Shown piece after piece: positions 13,728 to 24,900 of a DNA stretch of 64,000 bases (its first letter is position 1; every line of letters starts with the position of its first letter). The notes below the pieces were generated by a model that was not told the origin of the DNA, did not search any database, and was given only the letters and a program-made list of their open reading frames with translations. The DNA lies in contig CM040444.1 in NCBI GenBank assembly GCA_022749755.1, forward strand, positions 7,815,009 through 7,879,008, in the 5' to 3' direction. The position numbers were made by a program, and so were the translations under genes. This DNA is from Azadirachta indica. Lineage: Eukaryota; Streptophyta; Magnoliopsida; Sapindales; Meliaceae.

Positions 13728-13860
13728 CAAATAGCACGAGCAATGGTTGTCTTGCCAATACAACCGATGCCCCAAATGCCTCCAAATGCCTAAAGTGTAA
13801 ACACCTTCTTGAAAATGGCACAAGCAATGGTTATCTTCAAAATAGCATGAGCAATGATTT
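13728..13860. repeat. Three partial copies of a P-loop segment within TNL-1
   Basis: The words agcacgagcaatggttgtctt (13733-13753), ggcacaagcaatggttatctt (13817-13837) and agcatgagcaatgattt (13844-13860) are successive diverged copies of the antisense of the P-loop codons. TNL-2 has only one copy. Local duplication of about 20-25 bases has destroyed the nucleotide-binding loop here. Confidence 0.7.
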
Positions 13861-14050
13861 GAACCACAACTTAATAATGATTGGATATCTTCAATCCATG
13901 ATTCTATTCCAACCAAGTTTTTTGTTAAGTTTAATTGGAAATATATTAGTCAATCTTTTCAAAATACCTTCCACAATTTTTTGTATAAGTACATATTCAG
14001 ACCTAACAAACACAAATTAAAGAATTTAATTTTGATGGAAAAAAATACAT

Positions 14051-14082
14051 ACAGGCATACTTACATACATACATACATACAT
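14051..14082. repeat. Tetranucleotide microsatellite (catacata)n
   Basis: A run of catacatacatacat lies at the left edge of the fold-back repeat in TNL-1 intron 1. Confidence 0.8.
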
Positions 14083-14900
14083 CTTTACCACTCCACCAAA
14101 TGACTTTTAATAATATTTTATCCAGTCCTTGGCAAATATCTCTTTCCAAAGTGCATACATAATAAATTTTATTAAAAATAAAAAGTATTTTATTAATGCA
14201 AAATCTTTTATAATTTATAAATAGCTTTATACTCATTAAAATTTATAAAATTATTCTGAGCCAGTGCTAATGATAATAATTTAAAATTTTATAATATTTT
14301 AAACTATTTATTAAAAAACCTAATTTATTATAAAAAAAATTATAATGAAATAATTAATGATAATAAAAAATTTAAATAATTACTCTAAAATCATCATAAT
14401 GATAATAATTTTGAAATATTTCAAAATTTTAATCTTTATTATAAAGCTACTTTTAAATCATTAATTTTTTATACTAAAAAAAATTTATTATTAATAGAAT
14501 TTATTATATATATGTTTAAAGGGTTACTTATTAAAGATTGAACAATTTATTGTCAAAATGCTTTTGGCGTAGTAGTAAACTTGTTAGTTTGTTTTCACCA
14601 AGTCTTAGGTTTGAATATATACAATGTAAATATATTTTGCAATTTTAGAAGAATCGATTTAGACCACTGGTTCAGCTTAAATTTTAGTTCAACACTTTAT
14701 TTTGAAATTTTAAAAGAACCGGTTTAGATCATTGGTTTGGTTTAAATTATTGGTTCAATACCAAATGATAAAATTGAAAATATTTAAATTATTAAATATT
14801 AAAATCGAAATTCAGGGAGTAATAGGACATTAAAAAAATATAGAGCGATAATGGGATATTACCTTGAAAATCAAGGAGCAATTAGGCATTCTCACACAAA
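14083..14900. repeat. Fold-back repeat with tRNA-like modules, copy 1 (in TNL-1 intron 1)
   Basis: The left edge (taccactccaccaaatgac, 14086-14104) is roughly the inverse of the right-hand segment near 14559-14580 (tgcttttggcgtagtagtaa), and the AT-rich arms between them are inverted copies of each other (for example tacataataaattttatta on the left against taataatagaatttattata on the right). The right segment resembles the start of a tRNA gene (A-box-like) and is followed by aggtttgaatat (14607-14618), B-box-like. The same repeat occurs at 63092-63960. TNL-2 lacks it at the equivalent intron, so it is an insertion. About 300 bases to the right of the B-box, up to about 14900, are also shared between the copies. 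Confidence 0.65.
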
Positions 14901-15422
14901 TTAATATCAAGAAATAGTGAAATATTTTATAACATGAGAATCAAAGCCAGACAAATTATCGCTTTCCTCAAAGCGTTTCTCCATCTCTATAACTTCTCAA
15001 CCCTTTCTTTAAATCGTTCCTCAAGCTCTGAAAATGCAATCCTAAAATTTTCAATTTGATTCCTTACATCTAATGAATCAACATGATAGAAAATAGGTAT
15101 CATAATCTACCCATATTTTTTCTTGCGTTTAAAGATCTTTACAAGTTTTTTTAAGCACCATTTGGAAGAAGCATAGCCTTTTGAAAAAATGACAACTACA
15201 ATCTCTGATTTTTTGATTGCATTCAAAAGAGACAATGAAATTTCATCTCCTTTGATGAGTTTGTCATCAATAAAAGTTTTGATTCTTTTTGGAGAAAAAG
15301 CCAAGTAAAGATGGCTAGTAAAGTTGTTTCGAGTCTCTACACCTCGAAAACTCAGAAATACATCATATTTTTTTTGGAGAGTTTTGTCTGTAAACGGTGA
15401 TGAAGTTAAAAAAACAGGCCAT

Positions 15423-15960
15423 CACAATTTAATTGGGAAGAGGTTTGGATCTGAAATTTGAAAATTTCGGTGTTCAAAAATTGAATTGTCGCTACAAAAT
15501 TTATCAAACTACTGGTTACTCTCTCTAAACCTTCCTCAAAGTTTCGTGCTTATTAATTTGCTCTTTAAATGTCGTGCATTGAACGTTATTAATGTTTATA
15601 GGTGTTTTTAAACCACTATAATTATTAAATAGCCTATTAAACAAAATTACTTTCTTATACATGATTTAGGTACTTCCTCGAAACCTCCAAGAAATTCTAC
15701 ATTGATTTCATCGATTATTTTTTTGGAAGGAGATAATCTGTAGGAAGATGCCTTTCAATCGTATAAATAGCTATCTTGGCTCGGAAAGTTAACAAACTCA
15801 TAATTATTTAATAATATTAATATTTTTAGTTTTCATGTCATCAATCAGGAAGATACAATATTGTCCTTTGCAAATAATAAATAATATTATTTCTTCAAAT
15901 TTAGATATATTACTTATGCAATGTAATGGACGGTTATCTAGAAAATGAAGTAATTCTATA
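15423..15960. other. 5' flank of TNL-1, paralogous to the 5' flank of TNL-2
   Basis: The segment around 15645-15760 (accaagaaattctacattga-like words: ccaagaaattctacattgat) matches 44390-44520 closely, so the promoter region was duplicated along with the gene. I could not identify a specific regulatory site. Confidence 0.7.
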
Positions 15961-16689
15961 ATATGGAATATTTAATGATTAAATAAAATTGGATATTGGC
16001 AAATAAATTTGATGGTATTTCAATGGTAAAAGTTCAATTGAGCCTACATGTTGATAGTAAAATTTGTAACTTCGATATTCATAGTAAAATTTAATTTCTT
16101 TTTGCAAATTATTGAATTCTTCTCTCTGAAACTTAATCAACCTACAAAACAAAGCAATGATCAAGAGAAAGCCGGTTTTTTCAGCAAAAGCCCTCAAATG
16201 CTTAAGTTAGATTTCATGGATTTTTGTTTAAGTAAAGTTGTAAAGAAATTTTGGCTGAATATTAGTTTTTTTTTGTCAAAGATTGCATACCTTATCCTTC
16301 ATTTTGCATTCTATTTATATTGATTTCATAAGAATTTCATTTTAAATGAAAACTGATAGCTAAACATAGCGACAACCTTTCACCTATAGCAAAACATTGG
16401 TGGGGTGAGATGCGATCGCTCGATGTTTTGAATCCCTCACCATTAATTAAGGTACATTAATACAACAATATTGACATTGAAGACAAACTCCTTAGCGCCA
16501 TGCCATGTGTCAATGTTTTGTGCAAATTTTATAGACTTTACAGTTGATTTGGCAGCCTACAGCAATAAAGAAAGTTCGAGCACTAAATCCTAGAAATAAA
16601 TGTTGACGGCCATAACGCTGTGGAAAAACCTTTGTCTGAACATGTGTTTTGCTATTTCTTGTTTGTAAAACATATACCTATAAGTGTAA
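15961..16689. other. Spacer
   Basis: AT-rich sequence with short chance open frames on both strands. No gene, repeat match or RNA was recognised. Confidence 0.4.
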
Positions 16690-17720
16690 TTGACGATGAA
16701 AAAAGAATTTAGTAAAAACGATTTGTCCATTATAAATTGCATAATGACTAGATCTAACCTAGTTGAGACGAAGTCATTAGGGATTGCACTAATAGATGAA
16801 TATAGGTTTGATTCTAAACTGAACAGAGAAAATAGTCCCTTCGACATCGATAGATTTCCCTCATCAATCACCGAAGCTGACTGTAAAGTATGCAGGGATC
16901 TCTACCAAATCCCTAAAAAGTCACCTTTAGAGTTCTTAATGATAATGAATTTCCAAGTCGTCCCTGAGGTGATGGAGTGGCTTTCAATGATTCTCCTTGG
17001 GGCTAAATTACCTCTCCAACAATGCTTCACCTCTTTGTTCTTCTCTTTTGGCATTCATCTTTACTATCTGAACTTGAATGGTTGGAGAAATTGTCATTTA
17101 GAACATGGCGAAATAGTCTCTACCAACCACCAATGAAGTGAAATATCTTTATATGTTAAAGAGAGAACCTAAAAGTTATCATGGGTTTTGCTACCTTTAA
17201 AATCTCGCAAATATCCCTAAACTTGTAACTGGTAACTCCGCATGTAACAAAACCTGGAAAGACGGGTGGTCTTTTTGTAGGTAAGGATTGGTTTCAATCT
17301 TCCTAAGTTGTGCTGGACATAAAAGGACCAATGCCATATGCATTTACTTCGTAAGTTTATCCTATGCATTCATGTGTTTTACTGTTGTTAAGATAGATAG
17401 GGATTTTGAAATAATAAATTTCCTTTATCAGCTATTTGGGGAGCAAAAAATAATTTAGCTGCACTTGTCCTCGCTAAAATCAATGTTGGTTGCGCGAAAA
17501 CAGTAGATCAAAAAGCGTCCCTTTCTCTTGACCAACTAATCAGCTACTCCAACTTATGAGGAACTTGAAGCCGCTAAAGCAAAGGCGAACAATCTCCCCC
17601 GTGAAGAATAAGGTGAAGAAGATACAACCATGGGAAACTTGGCCACTAGAAAAGATAATGCACCCAGCTCAGGCCAAGATATACAATCAAGATTGTGAGT
17701 TTCCATGTATCGAGAGTAAA
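16690..17720 (+). pseudogene. Remnant of a retrotransposon-associated gag-like gene (putative gypsy-type 'Transposase_28' family)
   Basis: The open frame 16690-17136 (148 residues) contains CRDLYQIP followed about 45 residues later by GAKLPLQQCFTSLFFSFGIH and NLNGWR. This matches the pattern of the plant domain usually annotated as putative gypsy-type transposon protein, where a ..LRxxYxIP.. segment precedes ..GLRxPLHPFF..xxGIxPxQLxPNxWR... Further on, broken by stops, NKTWKDGW resembles the next block of the same domain, and near 17555 the frame ends in a Glu/Lys/Ala-rich stretch. The protein would serve a retroelement rather than the host. The match is from memory of the family pattern, not a search. 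Stops and frame changes make it a relic. Confidence 0.42.
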
Positions 17721-17814
17721 AGAAAGAGTATGATCTGCTTGTCTTTGTTTGTAGCTGATACCAATAATTACTTTAGTAAACTTTCCAAAACAAGTCTAGG
17801 GTGATTGCTTAAGC

Positions 17815-18255
17815 CCGCCAAGTGTGCACCCTTGATCATTTCTGAAATATTTCTAAAACCCTAGTAGAGGTTTCATATAACATTTTCTTCATGATCATCA
17901 TGTAAAAAGGCATTATCGACATCAAATTGCTGCATACTCTAATTGAAATTAGCAGTCAAAGATAAAAGAATGCGAACAGTATTCATCTTAGTTGCCGAAG
18001 TAAAAGTCTCTTGATAATCTATTCCATGTGTTTGAGTGTATCCCTTGAATACTAACCTTACCTTATACCTCTCCAAAAACTAGTCTACTTTAAACTTAAT
18101 TGTGTACACCCACTTACATCCTATATGTTGCTTGTCTCTAGAATGATTAACAATCTTGCATGTATGATTCTTATTTAGTGCACTTATTTTCTCGGTCATG
18201 GCAAGTTTCTAATTCTCATCCTTAAGTGCCTCATGGAAAGTTTAGAGAATAGGAA
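17815..18255 (-). pseudogene. Ty1/copia reverse transcriptase fragment
   Basis: Read on the minus strand, the block gives the usual order of copia RT motifs: EALKDEN, IGCKWVYTIKFKVD, ERYKVRLVFKGYTQTHGID, then MQQFDVDNAFLHDD and a ..GF.. end. Internal stops replace several conserved residues, for example Trp after DEN. The fragment covers only the N-terminal half of RT and stops where segmental duplication B begins (18287), so one edge was cut by that junction. No LTRs are associated. Confidence 0.82.
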
Positions 18256-18744
18256 TGATCTCTTATTTAATAAAAAAGCAGCGGCGTAAGATTTCGTTTT
18301 GTTAGCTATATATTTTTTTATTTTGGTATTCGATTCTATGCTGTCGACATTTCATTAGTGTATTTAAATATTCTCTTGGTTTGTTGACATCTATGTGTTT
18401 ATTAATAGATATTTATATAATAAAGAGTAGTATTTTATACATAAACTCATTCATTTATACATACAAACATAAAAATAATTTAAGATTTACAAATGATTTA
18501 CTGATAAGTGTTCAAATCATGACAAACTAATACTTTTTTATCCTTTTATGACAATTTAAATAAAAAATAATATTTTTATCCTCTTATTAATTGAAAAATT
18601 AACAAAAAAAATAGTTAGTGAAGACAAATTTTATCTTTCTAAATTATAATGTAATGTTCTAAAAATAATTCTTACAAGTAAAATCTCAATTATATAAAAC
18701 ATCAAACAATAATATAAGTTTATTGCATTTATACAAAATTCTAT

Positions 18745-20230
18745 TGATATATTAATTTTTGGTACGTGATTATATTTAAATCATTTGTCATTAAGTAGCA
18801 TGCTTAGCCTTATTTATTTTGTTCTAAATAGTTATTTTTTTAATTATTTTAAGTTTATTTTGTAGGCATTGATGTGTTTTAACATGAAAGATATAAAAAT
18901 AAAGTATAAAAGCACGTTCGCTAACCGTTCATGAAAATCATAGTCTTAATCTTGGGGATCAAAATGCAAGCAATTGAGGACTAAAATGCATATATATCAA
19001 AATATAAATGTAAATTCAAAATAATTAAAAGTAAGAGAATCCAATTGAAATATACCGCAGATGTGCCATTGTTGGCAGAATCAACGGCGCAACCGCTCCA
19101 CATTATAGCACACCCACGCCATGCTTTTTGCCTTCTCAACGCCCCTGCACCAAAATACTGCTCGTACCACTTCTGTTTAAATTTAATAATTTTTTATTCC
19201 TAAATTAAAATAAGTGGTAAGATTTGAGATATTTTTAAATTTTTGTATTTTTTCAAAGAGGAGTTACCGTAGCCAAGGAAAAAAAGGAAGTTTTAAAGAT
19301 AAAAAAGGAGAAGAAGATGGCTAGAGAGAGAAAAAGAAAAATCAACAAGAAAAATAAGAGTTTTATCAACAGATTGAAAGATTCTTATCAACCTTATATG
19401 TTCAAGATCTCTTCATCTAGTTTTTCTTTCTCTTCCTTTTTAATTTCATATTGAATTGAACAATTTGTACTGACTGAAATTATGTATTTGATTGTTAAAT
19501 TTTTTATGAGTAATCTTGATCTCTATTTTATGTGTGGTTAGATTTATTTTTTAAGATAATAGTTTAATTTATTGGAAGTATTCATTTTTTGATATTGTGT
19601 TGTTTTGTATTTGATATCTTAGATTGAGTATTTATCATAATAATTAATGTTTCTAAATATTTGGTCAATATTTGAATAAAATGCGGATTAATATGAACTG
19701 AGAAGTGAATATCATATTTAAACCGTATGATAAATATTGTAAATTACATGTTAGACAGAGATATACTAATATGGTTTATATAATTTAATTAAAAATTATC
19801 ATTAATTGTAATGCATTTCCATTTAATTAATTTTACATAAAAATATAATGAATTATTAAGTGCGAAGTAGTTTCGATTAATTTCGAGAGAGACTATCGAA
19901 TAGGATACAATAATTAACTGGCAATACTGACATCAAATCAGAATAACATCAATAAAAGAAGTGGATGCTTCTAATTAAGATAAAATTGTTGACTCTAAAT
20001 TTTTTCATTAATTGAATCTTTTATTTATTTTGTTAATTAATTAATTTTTATTTATTTTAATTTTTTATTCAAATTATTTCGATTTTTCAAATAAATTCAT
20101 AAATTAATTATCTTTGATTCTTAATTGATTAATATTTTTCGTGAAATCGACATTCTCTTATTATTATATTATTTGTTACGATTATGTACACTTATGAATA
20201 TCGTGCACATGTTACACTAATCATACAACA
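18745..20230. mobile_element. Solo LTR, probably of a Ty3/gypsy element
   Basis: The insert starts TGATATATTA and ends CATACAACA (TG...CA), and is flanked by the direct repeat TCTAT (18740-18744 and 20231-20235). The uninterrupted sequence attctatatatctaat is preserved in copy A at about 7574. The 1486 bases have no coding frame. Their right end, with gaaatcgacattctcttatt and later cgtgcaca, resembles the 3' end of gypsy LTRs. There is no internal region or second LTR, so it most likely arose by recombination between the two LTRs of a full element. Confidence 0.78.
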
Positions 20231-20647
20231 TCTATATATCTAATATTAATACAAAATAAACAAATAAAACTAGCCCACAGTATATATAAACTAACCTCTA
20301 TATATCCAGTGAAGGGTTTCCAAGTTTTGATCCGTAAGGTTCCAGTTTTCCTTCTTCCCACAGAATTATTATTGTACTACTGTACTTCCATTTGTATTCT
20401 TGTACTACACAAGACACATATCATTATGTTTACCACAATCAGTACAACCTTAATTAATTAATTAGTAGATGATTGTCACTTATATATATTTTATGAATAT
20501 TTTATATTCTTCTTTTCTGTCTGATGGACCCACTAAATTTTCTTGCATTTTAAATTAATAAATTAATTTGGGTTCTTTAGACGTGTAACATGCTCATTTG
20601 TAAATGATATTGACGAGGTACCAAAACTAGAATTCTTTAATTATTTG

Positions 20648-20673
20648 CTCTCTCTCTCTCTCTCTCTCTCTCC
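20648..20673. repeat. (CT)n microsatellite
   Basis: A pure ct repeat at the same relative place as the 8216-8247 run of copy A, but of different length. Confidence 0.9.
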
Positions 20674-20999
20674 ATTTTGAGCATAGCACTCATAAGTTGC
20701 TGCTTGCAGAAGCAGGCTGTTTCCACTCTCCAATTAATACGATTAGAAATGGCCTTTCTGCAGTAACTCCAACATCAATTTTGGTTTCTCTACTCTGTCT
20801 CATCTTATTATCGGATCTGCTTGCCAATTAGGGTTGCTCAAATTCTTGTCTTCTGATCTACAAATCTTCTTTTCATTCATTTGTTGTATTTTCCTAATTT
20901 GGGCCTCTGAAACTAAAGTGACTGCGGAAACCATCAGCTGCTCTACTCCTTCACAAAATCTGAGGTAATAAAGACGGCAGCAGTTTTTGATCATCCGCC

Positions 21000-21055
21000 T
21001 TTATTATTATTATTATTATTATTATTCTTATTATTATTATTATTATTGATAATCA
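21000..21055. repeat. (TTA)n microsatellite
   Basis: About 56 bases of tta repeats with one interruption. The paralogous run in copy A is about half as long, showing slippage since duplication. Confidence 0.9.
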
Positions 21056-21906
21056 GAAACGATCTCTCGAGGGTATAATTTATCTGTTTTTGTCCTCAAT
21101 TCTCTTAATCGTGCTCTTATTAGAAAAAAAGATTAGGGTTTCTCTTTATTTTCTCTTCTTCTTTTTCTTTCTTTTAGCTTTTAAATATATATTAATACTT
21201 GATATTAATGAAATTAAATGGCTAAGATTTCATTTTATCTCTTCGTTAATTTAATTAATTAACACCTTACTTTCAAGAAAACTCAGTTATATTAAAAATT
21301 ACTTGTAAGTCTTATAGTTTTGTCTATTAAATTGATTAGTTTTAATGGTTTCAAAAATATTTATTAAAATCTCAATATATTAAAAGTTAACTATTATATC
21401 ATTGTCTAATATTTAGTTAGCTAAAAATATATTTTTAAATTTCTCATAAAAAATAATTAATATAATAATAAAAATAAATATTATTTTATAACTTATTAAC
21501 TATTAAATGTTTATTAGTATATTATAATTGAAATATAAATGTATTTATTTTATAATATATTAATAATTTAATTTTAATTACATATCTATTAGAAATTTAA
21601 TAAAATAAAATATAATTTTATAAATAAATTATATTATAATATAATATTATGATTATATTATAATTTAAATAAAATATATTTAAATACAGCTAAAATATTT
21701 TTTAATTAAATAAACTTAAATTTATATAATATATTAAAAATATTAATATTATTAATGTATTATAAAATAATATTATTATTTATTTTATTAATATATTTTA
21801 AATAAATATATTGTATTTTGTCAAATTTTAAAAATTTAATAAATACTTTTATTAAATTATTTTAAAAAAATTAAGCCGGTAGGTAAAGTCCAAATTGTTT
21901 TTAAAT

Positions 21907-22040
21907 CTCCTTATTTACCCCAGTGTAGGGTTTCAAAATTAGGTGAGAGCAAGCCAAACAACACCCTAAACCACTCCTTATTTACCCCAGTGTAGTGTTT
22001 CAAAATTAGGTGAGAGCAAGCCAAACAACACCCTAAACCA
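21907..22040. repeat. 67-bp tandem duplication
   Basis: Two adjacent copies of a 67-base unit beginning ctccttatttaccccagtgt differ at about one base. Copy A of the segmental duplication has a single, diverged unit near 9390-9455, so this tandem event is recent. Confidence 0.9.
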
Positions 22041-22189
22041 CTCCGTCCAACCCTTGATAGCTCTTTATAGGTCAGTTAGTATCTATTGTTAATATTAAAG
22101 AAAATTACCAACGATTTGGGTTGGGACAAATATTTCTATAAATATCGGCCTTACTTGAATATTATCAAAGTATCTTGGGATTAAGATGA

Positions 22190-23610
22190 AAGTAGCTCTA
22201 ATTTTTAATAAAAACTAATATCGTATACTTGGGCAAATTGACATATATCTCTTAATATTTATAAAATAACAAAGTAAAATATTTTTTTTTCAATTATAAC
22301 TGTTTAATCTTTATTTTAATATTTTTTAAAATATACTTTTCTCAATTATAACTATTTAATTCTTATTTTAATATTTTTCTATTTCAACAAAAATTTAAAA
22401 AAAATACTATTTTTATAATAATTCTAATAATGAGTTAGATCAAATTCATATGCTAAAATATTTGTTAATCATTTATACTACTTTTTTAATAATATGTAAT
22501 TTAATATTTAATTATCAAAAAATTTTCCAACATTTTCTTAAAATTTTATTTTTATATATAATATATTTACTTAAAAATTATATTAAATTTATTATATTTT
22601 CTTAAAAAAATACAAAAATATAAATAAAAAATATAAAAAATACATATGTGATATATATATAAAGTATTACAAATAAAATAATCAAAATTCTCTTCTTTTT
22701 CTATATTTTTTAATTAAAATTAAGTTATATTATTTAATTAGTATATAAAATATATCTAATTACTAATTTTATTAACATATGCAACCAATTTTAATTCACT
22801 TATTATAATTTATCACTCTCATTTTATTTAAAAGCCTTAATTTTCTTACAAATATTTCATAGATGCTCATAACCCTCTTCTTTATTGAAATATTTGAAGT
22901 AAAATTTTTTACATAAGATTATAATAATAAATTAAAATATGTGAATTAAATTTGGAGTCATTTATTAACAGAATTAATAATTAGATATATTTTATATTCT
23001 TATTAAATAATATAATTTAATTTTAATTAAAAATATGAAAAAGAAGAGATTTTTTATTATTTTTATTTGTAATTTATATTATATATATTTTTTATTGATA
23101 TTAATTATGAGCTTCACGATTTTTCTCATAAAAATATAATATAAGTTTTTAAATAAATATATTGTATATAAAAAAATAAATACTAAAAATATTTTATTTA
23201 ATTTTTTATAATACATATCAAAAATTATTATTAAAAAAGTAAAAGATGAGGATTAGAAATATTTTAGTTTGTGGATTTGATCAAACTCATTTTTTGAATT
23301 TTCTTGATAATGGTATTTTCTTTTCTAAATTTTTTGGTGAAATAATAAATCAAAAAAAAAATTAATTTTAACATTTTAATCCTTAGTATTAGTATATTAT
23401 GAAACATAGAAACTAAATTATTATAACTGAAAGCAGTAATCTTACTTTATTATTCTGTAAGATGTTAGGAATATAAATAATAATAACTTAAAGTCAACTA
23501 AAGGAAGTAAAAATTTAGGGGATATTTATCCTTTTGTCCAAACCCGAGGAATATTTATTTTTCTCCAAGCATTATGAATATCTATTAATATCCCTTTCTA
23601 ATAATACACA
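22190..23610. mobile_element. Long inverted-repeat (fold-back / MULE-like) element, non-coding
   Basis: The right half is the reverse complement of the left half over some 600 bases with moderate divergence. Good anchors are atcaaaattctcttcttttt (left, about 22682) against aaaaagaagagattttttat (right, about 23039), atgagttagatcaaa (left) against tttgatcaaactcat (right, about 23277), and the central pair aaatatttca (22850-22859) / tgaaatattt (22886-22895), which leaves a loop of only a few dozen bases. Outer limits are approximate. Long terminal inverted repeats without coding suggest a non-autonomous Mutator-like or fold-back element. A clear target-site duplication was not found. Confidence 0.7.
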
Positions 23611-24109
23611 TTTATGTGTGAAATATTTTAATTGTTTACAAATAAATCTTGATAAACTATATTAATAATAATAATAACATTTGAGAAATCAAAAATAATT
23701 AATATGTCAAAAAGGACATGTCTATTTAAAAATTGTAACCAAAAAAATTATTATTTTGCTGTAAAATAAAAATAAATATATATAAAATAAGTTTATTTAA
23801 CATCTTTTCAAAATTAATTAAAATAAAACTTTTTAGTTTTATTTTTATTTTAAATATTAAATACTAAATGACTCATGAGATAAAGATAAGATTATTCATA
23901 ATTTGTGACAATTAATCTAAATAACATATTAACATTTGTATGAAAAAAAAAATAAATAGACTATGAAAGGGCTTGGATTAATGTATAAACTATTTTATAA
24001 TTTTTAATTATTTATTAATGTAAATAATACTATTTTATATTTAAAAAATTAAAATACTAAAGGGTCTAGGTTAAGATAATAATATTGTTTTAAAAATTTT
24101 AATATGAAT
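23611..24109. other. Spacer
   Basis: Extremely AT-rich; no gene, repeat pairing or RNA recognised. Confidence 0.4.
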
Positions 24110-24900
24110 TTCTAGATGATTTTGTGATTAACTACCTAAATGACATTGTAGTGTATAGTGAAATATTCAATGAACATCTCGAGCACCTTGGCTTTGTATT
24201 CTGTAAGTTGCAGGAATCACAAAAGCTATATGTCAAGAAGGAGAAGTCTTATTCTGAGAACAATGGGTGAGTAACGAAAAGATTCGCATGGACATAAAGA
24301 AAGTCAAGACCATTCTTGATTGGACCAAATCCAAAAGGCACTCGAACTTAGATCTGTTTTTGGTTTGACGAACTACTACATGAAGTTTATTGACGCTTAC
24401 ACGTAAAAAGTTAATGTGTTCATTGACATGTTACAAAAAGATAAAATATGTGAGTTGATCAAAGCATGGCAACAATCATTTTAAGACATCAAAAGTGTAG
24501 TAGCTTTGTGAGCCTATGTTTAACTTATTGGATTTCAGCAAACCTTTCGAGGTATACACAAATGCATTGGATAGGGCCATTGGCGACGTGCTTGTGCGGG
24601 AAAAGCAACATATTGCCTTTAAGAGTCAAGAGTTAAAACAATACTATATCCATATGAAGGAAATGGACAAACAATAGTGCATTGTTTGGCAAAATGATGG
24701 CATTACCTCCTATGAATGCTTTCAGTAGCCGTCATGGACAATATGGCCAACACATACTTTCGATCATAGAAAGTTATCCCTAAAAGCAAGCAAGGTGGCA
24801 GGAGTTTGTTGTTAAAATTTGACTTCAAATGGATGCACAAGTTGGGGAGGCAAAATATGATTATTGATGCCCTCAGTTAAATGAAGTCAATTAGTCTCGT
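24110..24900 (+). pseudogene. Ty3/gypsy reverse transcriptase / RNase H relic
   Basis: The plus strand reads YLNDIVVYSE (the RT YxDD block with Asp to Asn at the first D), then EHLEHL, KKEKSYS, RMDIKKVKTILDW, and after frame changes LLDFSKPFEVYTNALDRAIG and IAFKSQELK of the RNase H region. Near 24750 an RKLSLKASKVAG-like segment follows. Many stops and at least two frameshifts interrupt it. This order is that of Ty3/gypsy pol, and it is unrelated to the copia elements of the window. No LTRs were seen nearby, and the fragment begins abruptly inside RT. Confidence 0.82.

Larger units (their letters stand above)
10597..15422 (-). pseudogene. TNL-1: TIR-NBS-LRR resistance gene, decayed
   Basis: Exons mirror those of TNL-2. 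The TIR exon runs from ATG 15422 to about 14940, the NBS exon from 14002 to about 12865, the linker exon about 12600-12315, the LRR exon 12209-11210 and the C-terminal (post-LRR, C-JID) exon 11124-10597. TNLs are cytosolic or nuclear immune receptors that sense pathogen effectors. The TIR shows YDVFLSFRGVETR but is out of frame with the ATG and has further stops, including one replacing Gln after KKKYG. The P-loop region is scrambled by small insertions and frameshifts; the remaining motif reads GIGCIGKTT in a shifted frame. The LRR exon keeps CSNLQILPDEIGNLDALK but is split by frameshifts. Only the C-terminal exon is open throughout (FPGSEVAQWFKYQSMGS). The donor after the TIR exon is changed from GT to AT, and that after the NBS exon from GT to GC. 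Intron 1 (about 930 bases, against 116 in TNL-2) holds a fold-back repeat. No full-length receptor is possible. Confidence 0.9.
18287..22770. repeat. Segmental duplication, copy B
   Basis: This block matches 7112-10220 in direct orientation. Differences from copy A are a 1486-bp solo LTR at 18745-20230, loss of about 220 bases near 20369, an expanded (TTA)n run (21000-21055 against 8593-8618) and a 67-bp tandem duplication at 21907-22040. It continues directly into the complete hairpin element, of which copy A has only the left arm. Confidence 0.8.

Noticed and set aside
13709..14020. Plus-strand 103-residue frame with Asn/Ser repeats
   Set aside because: Antisense of the duplicated P-loop region of TNL-1; the repeats come from that duplication, not from a protein.
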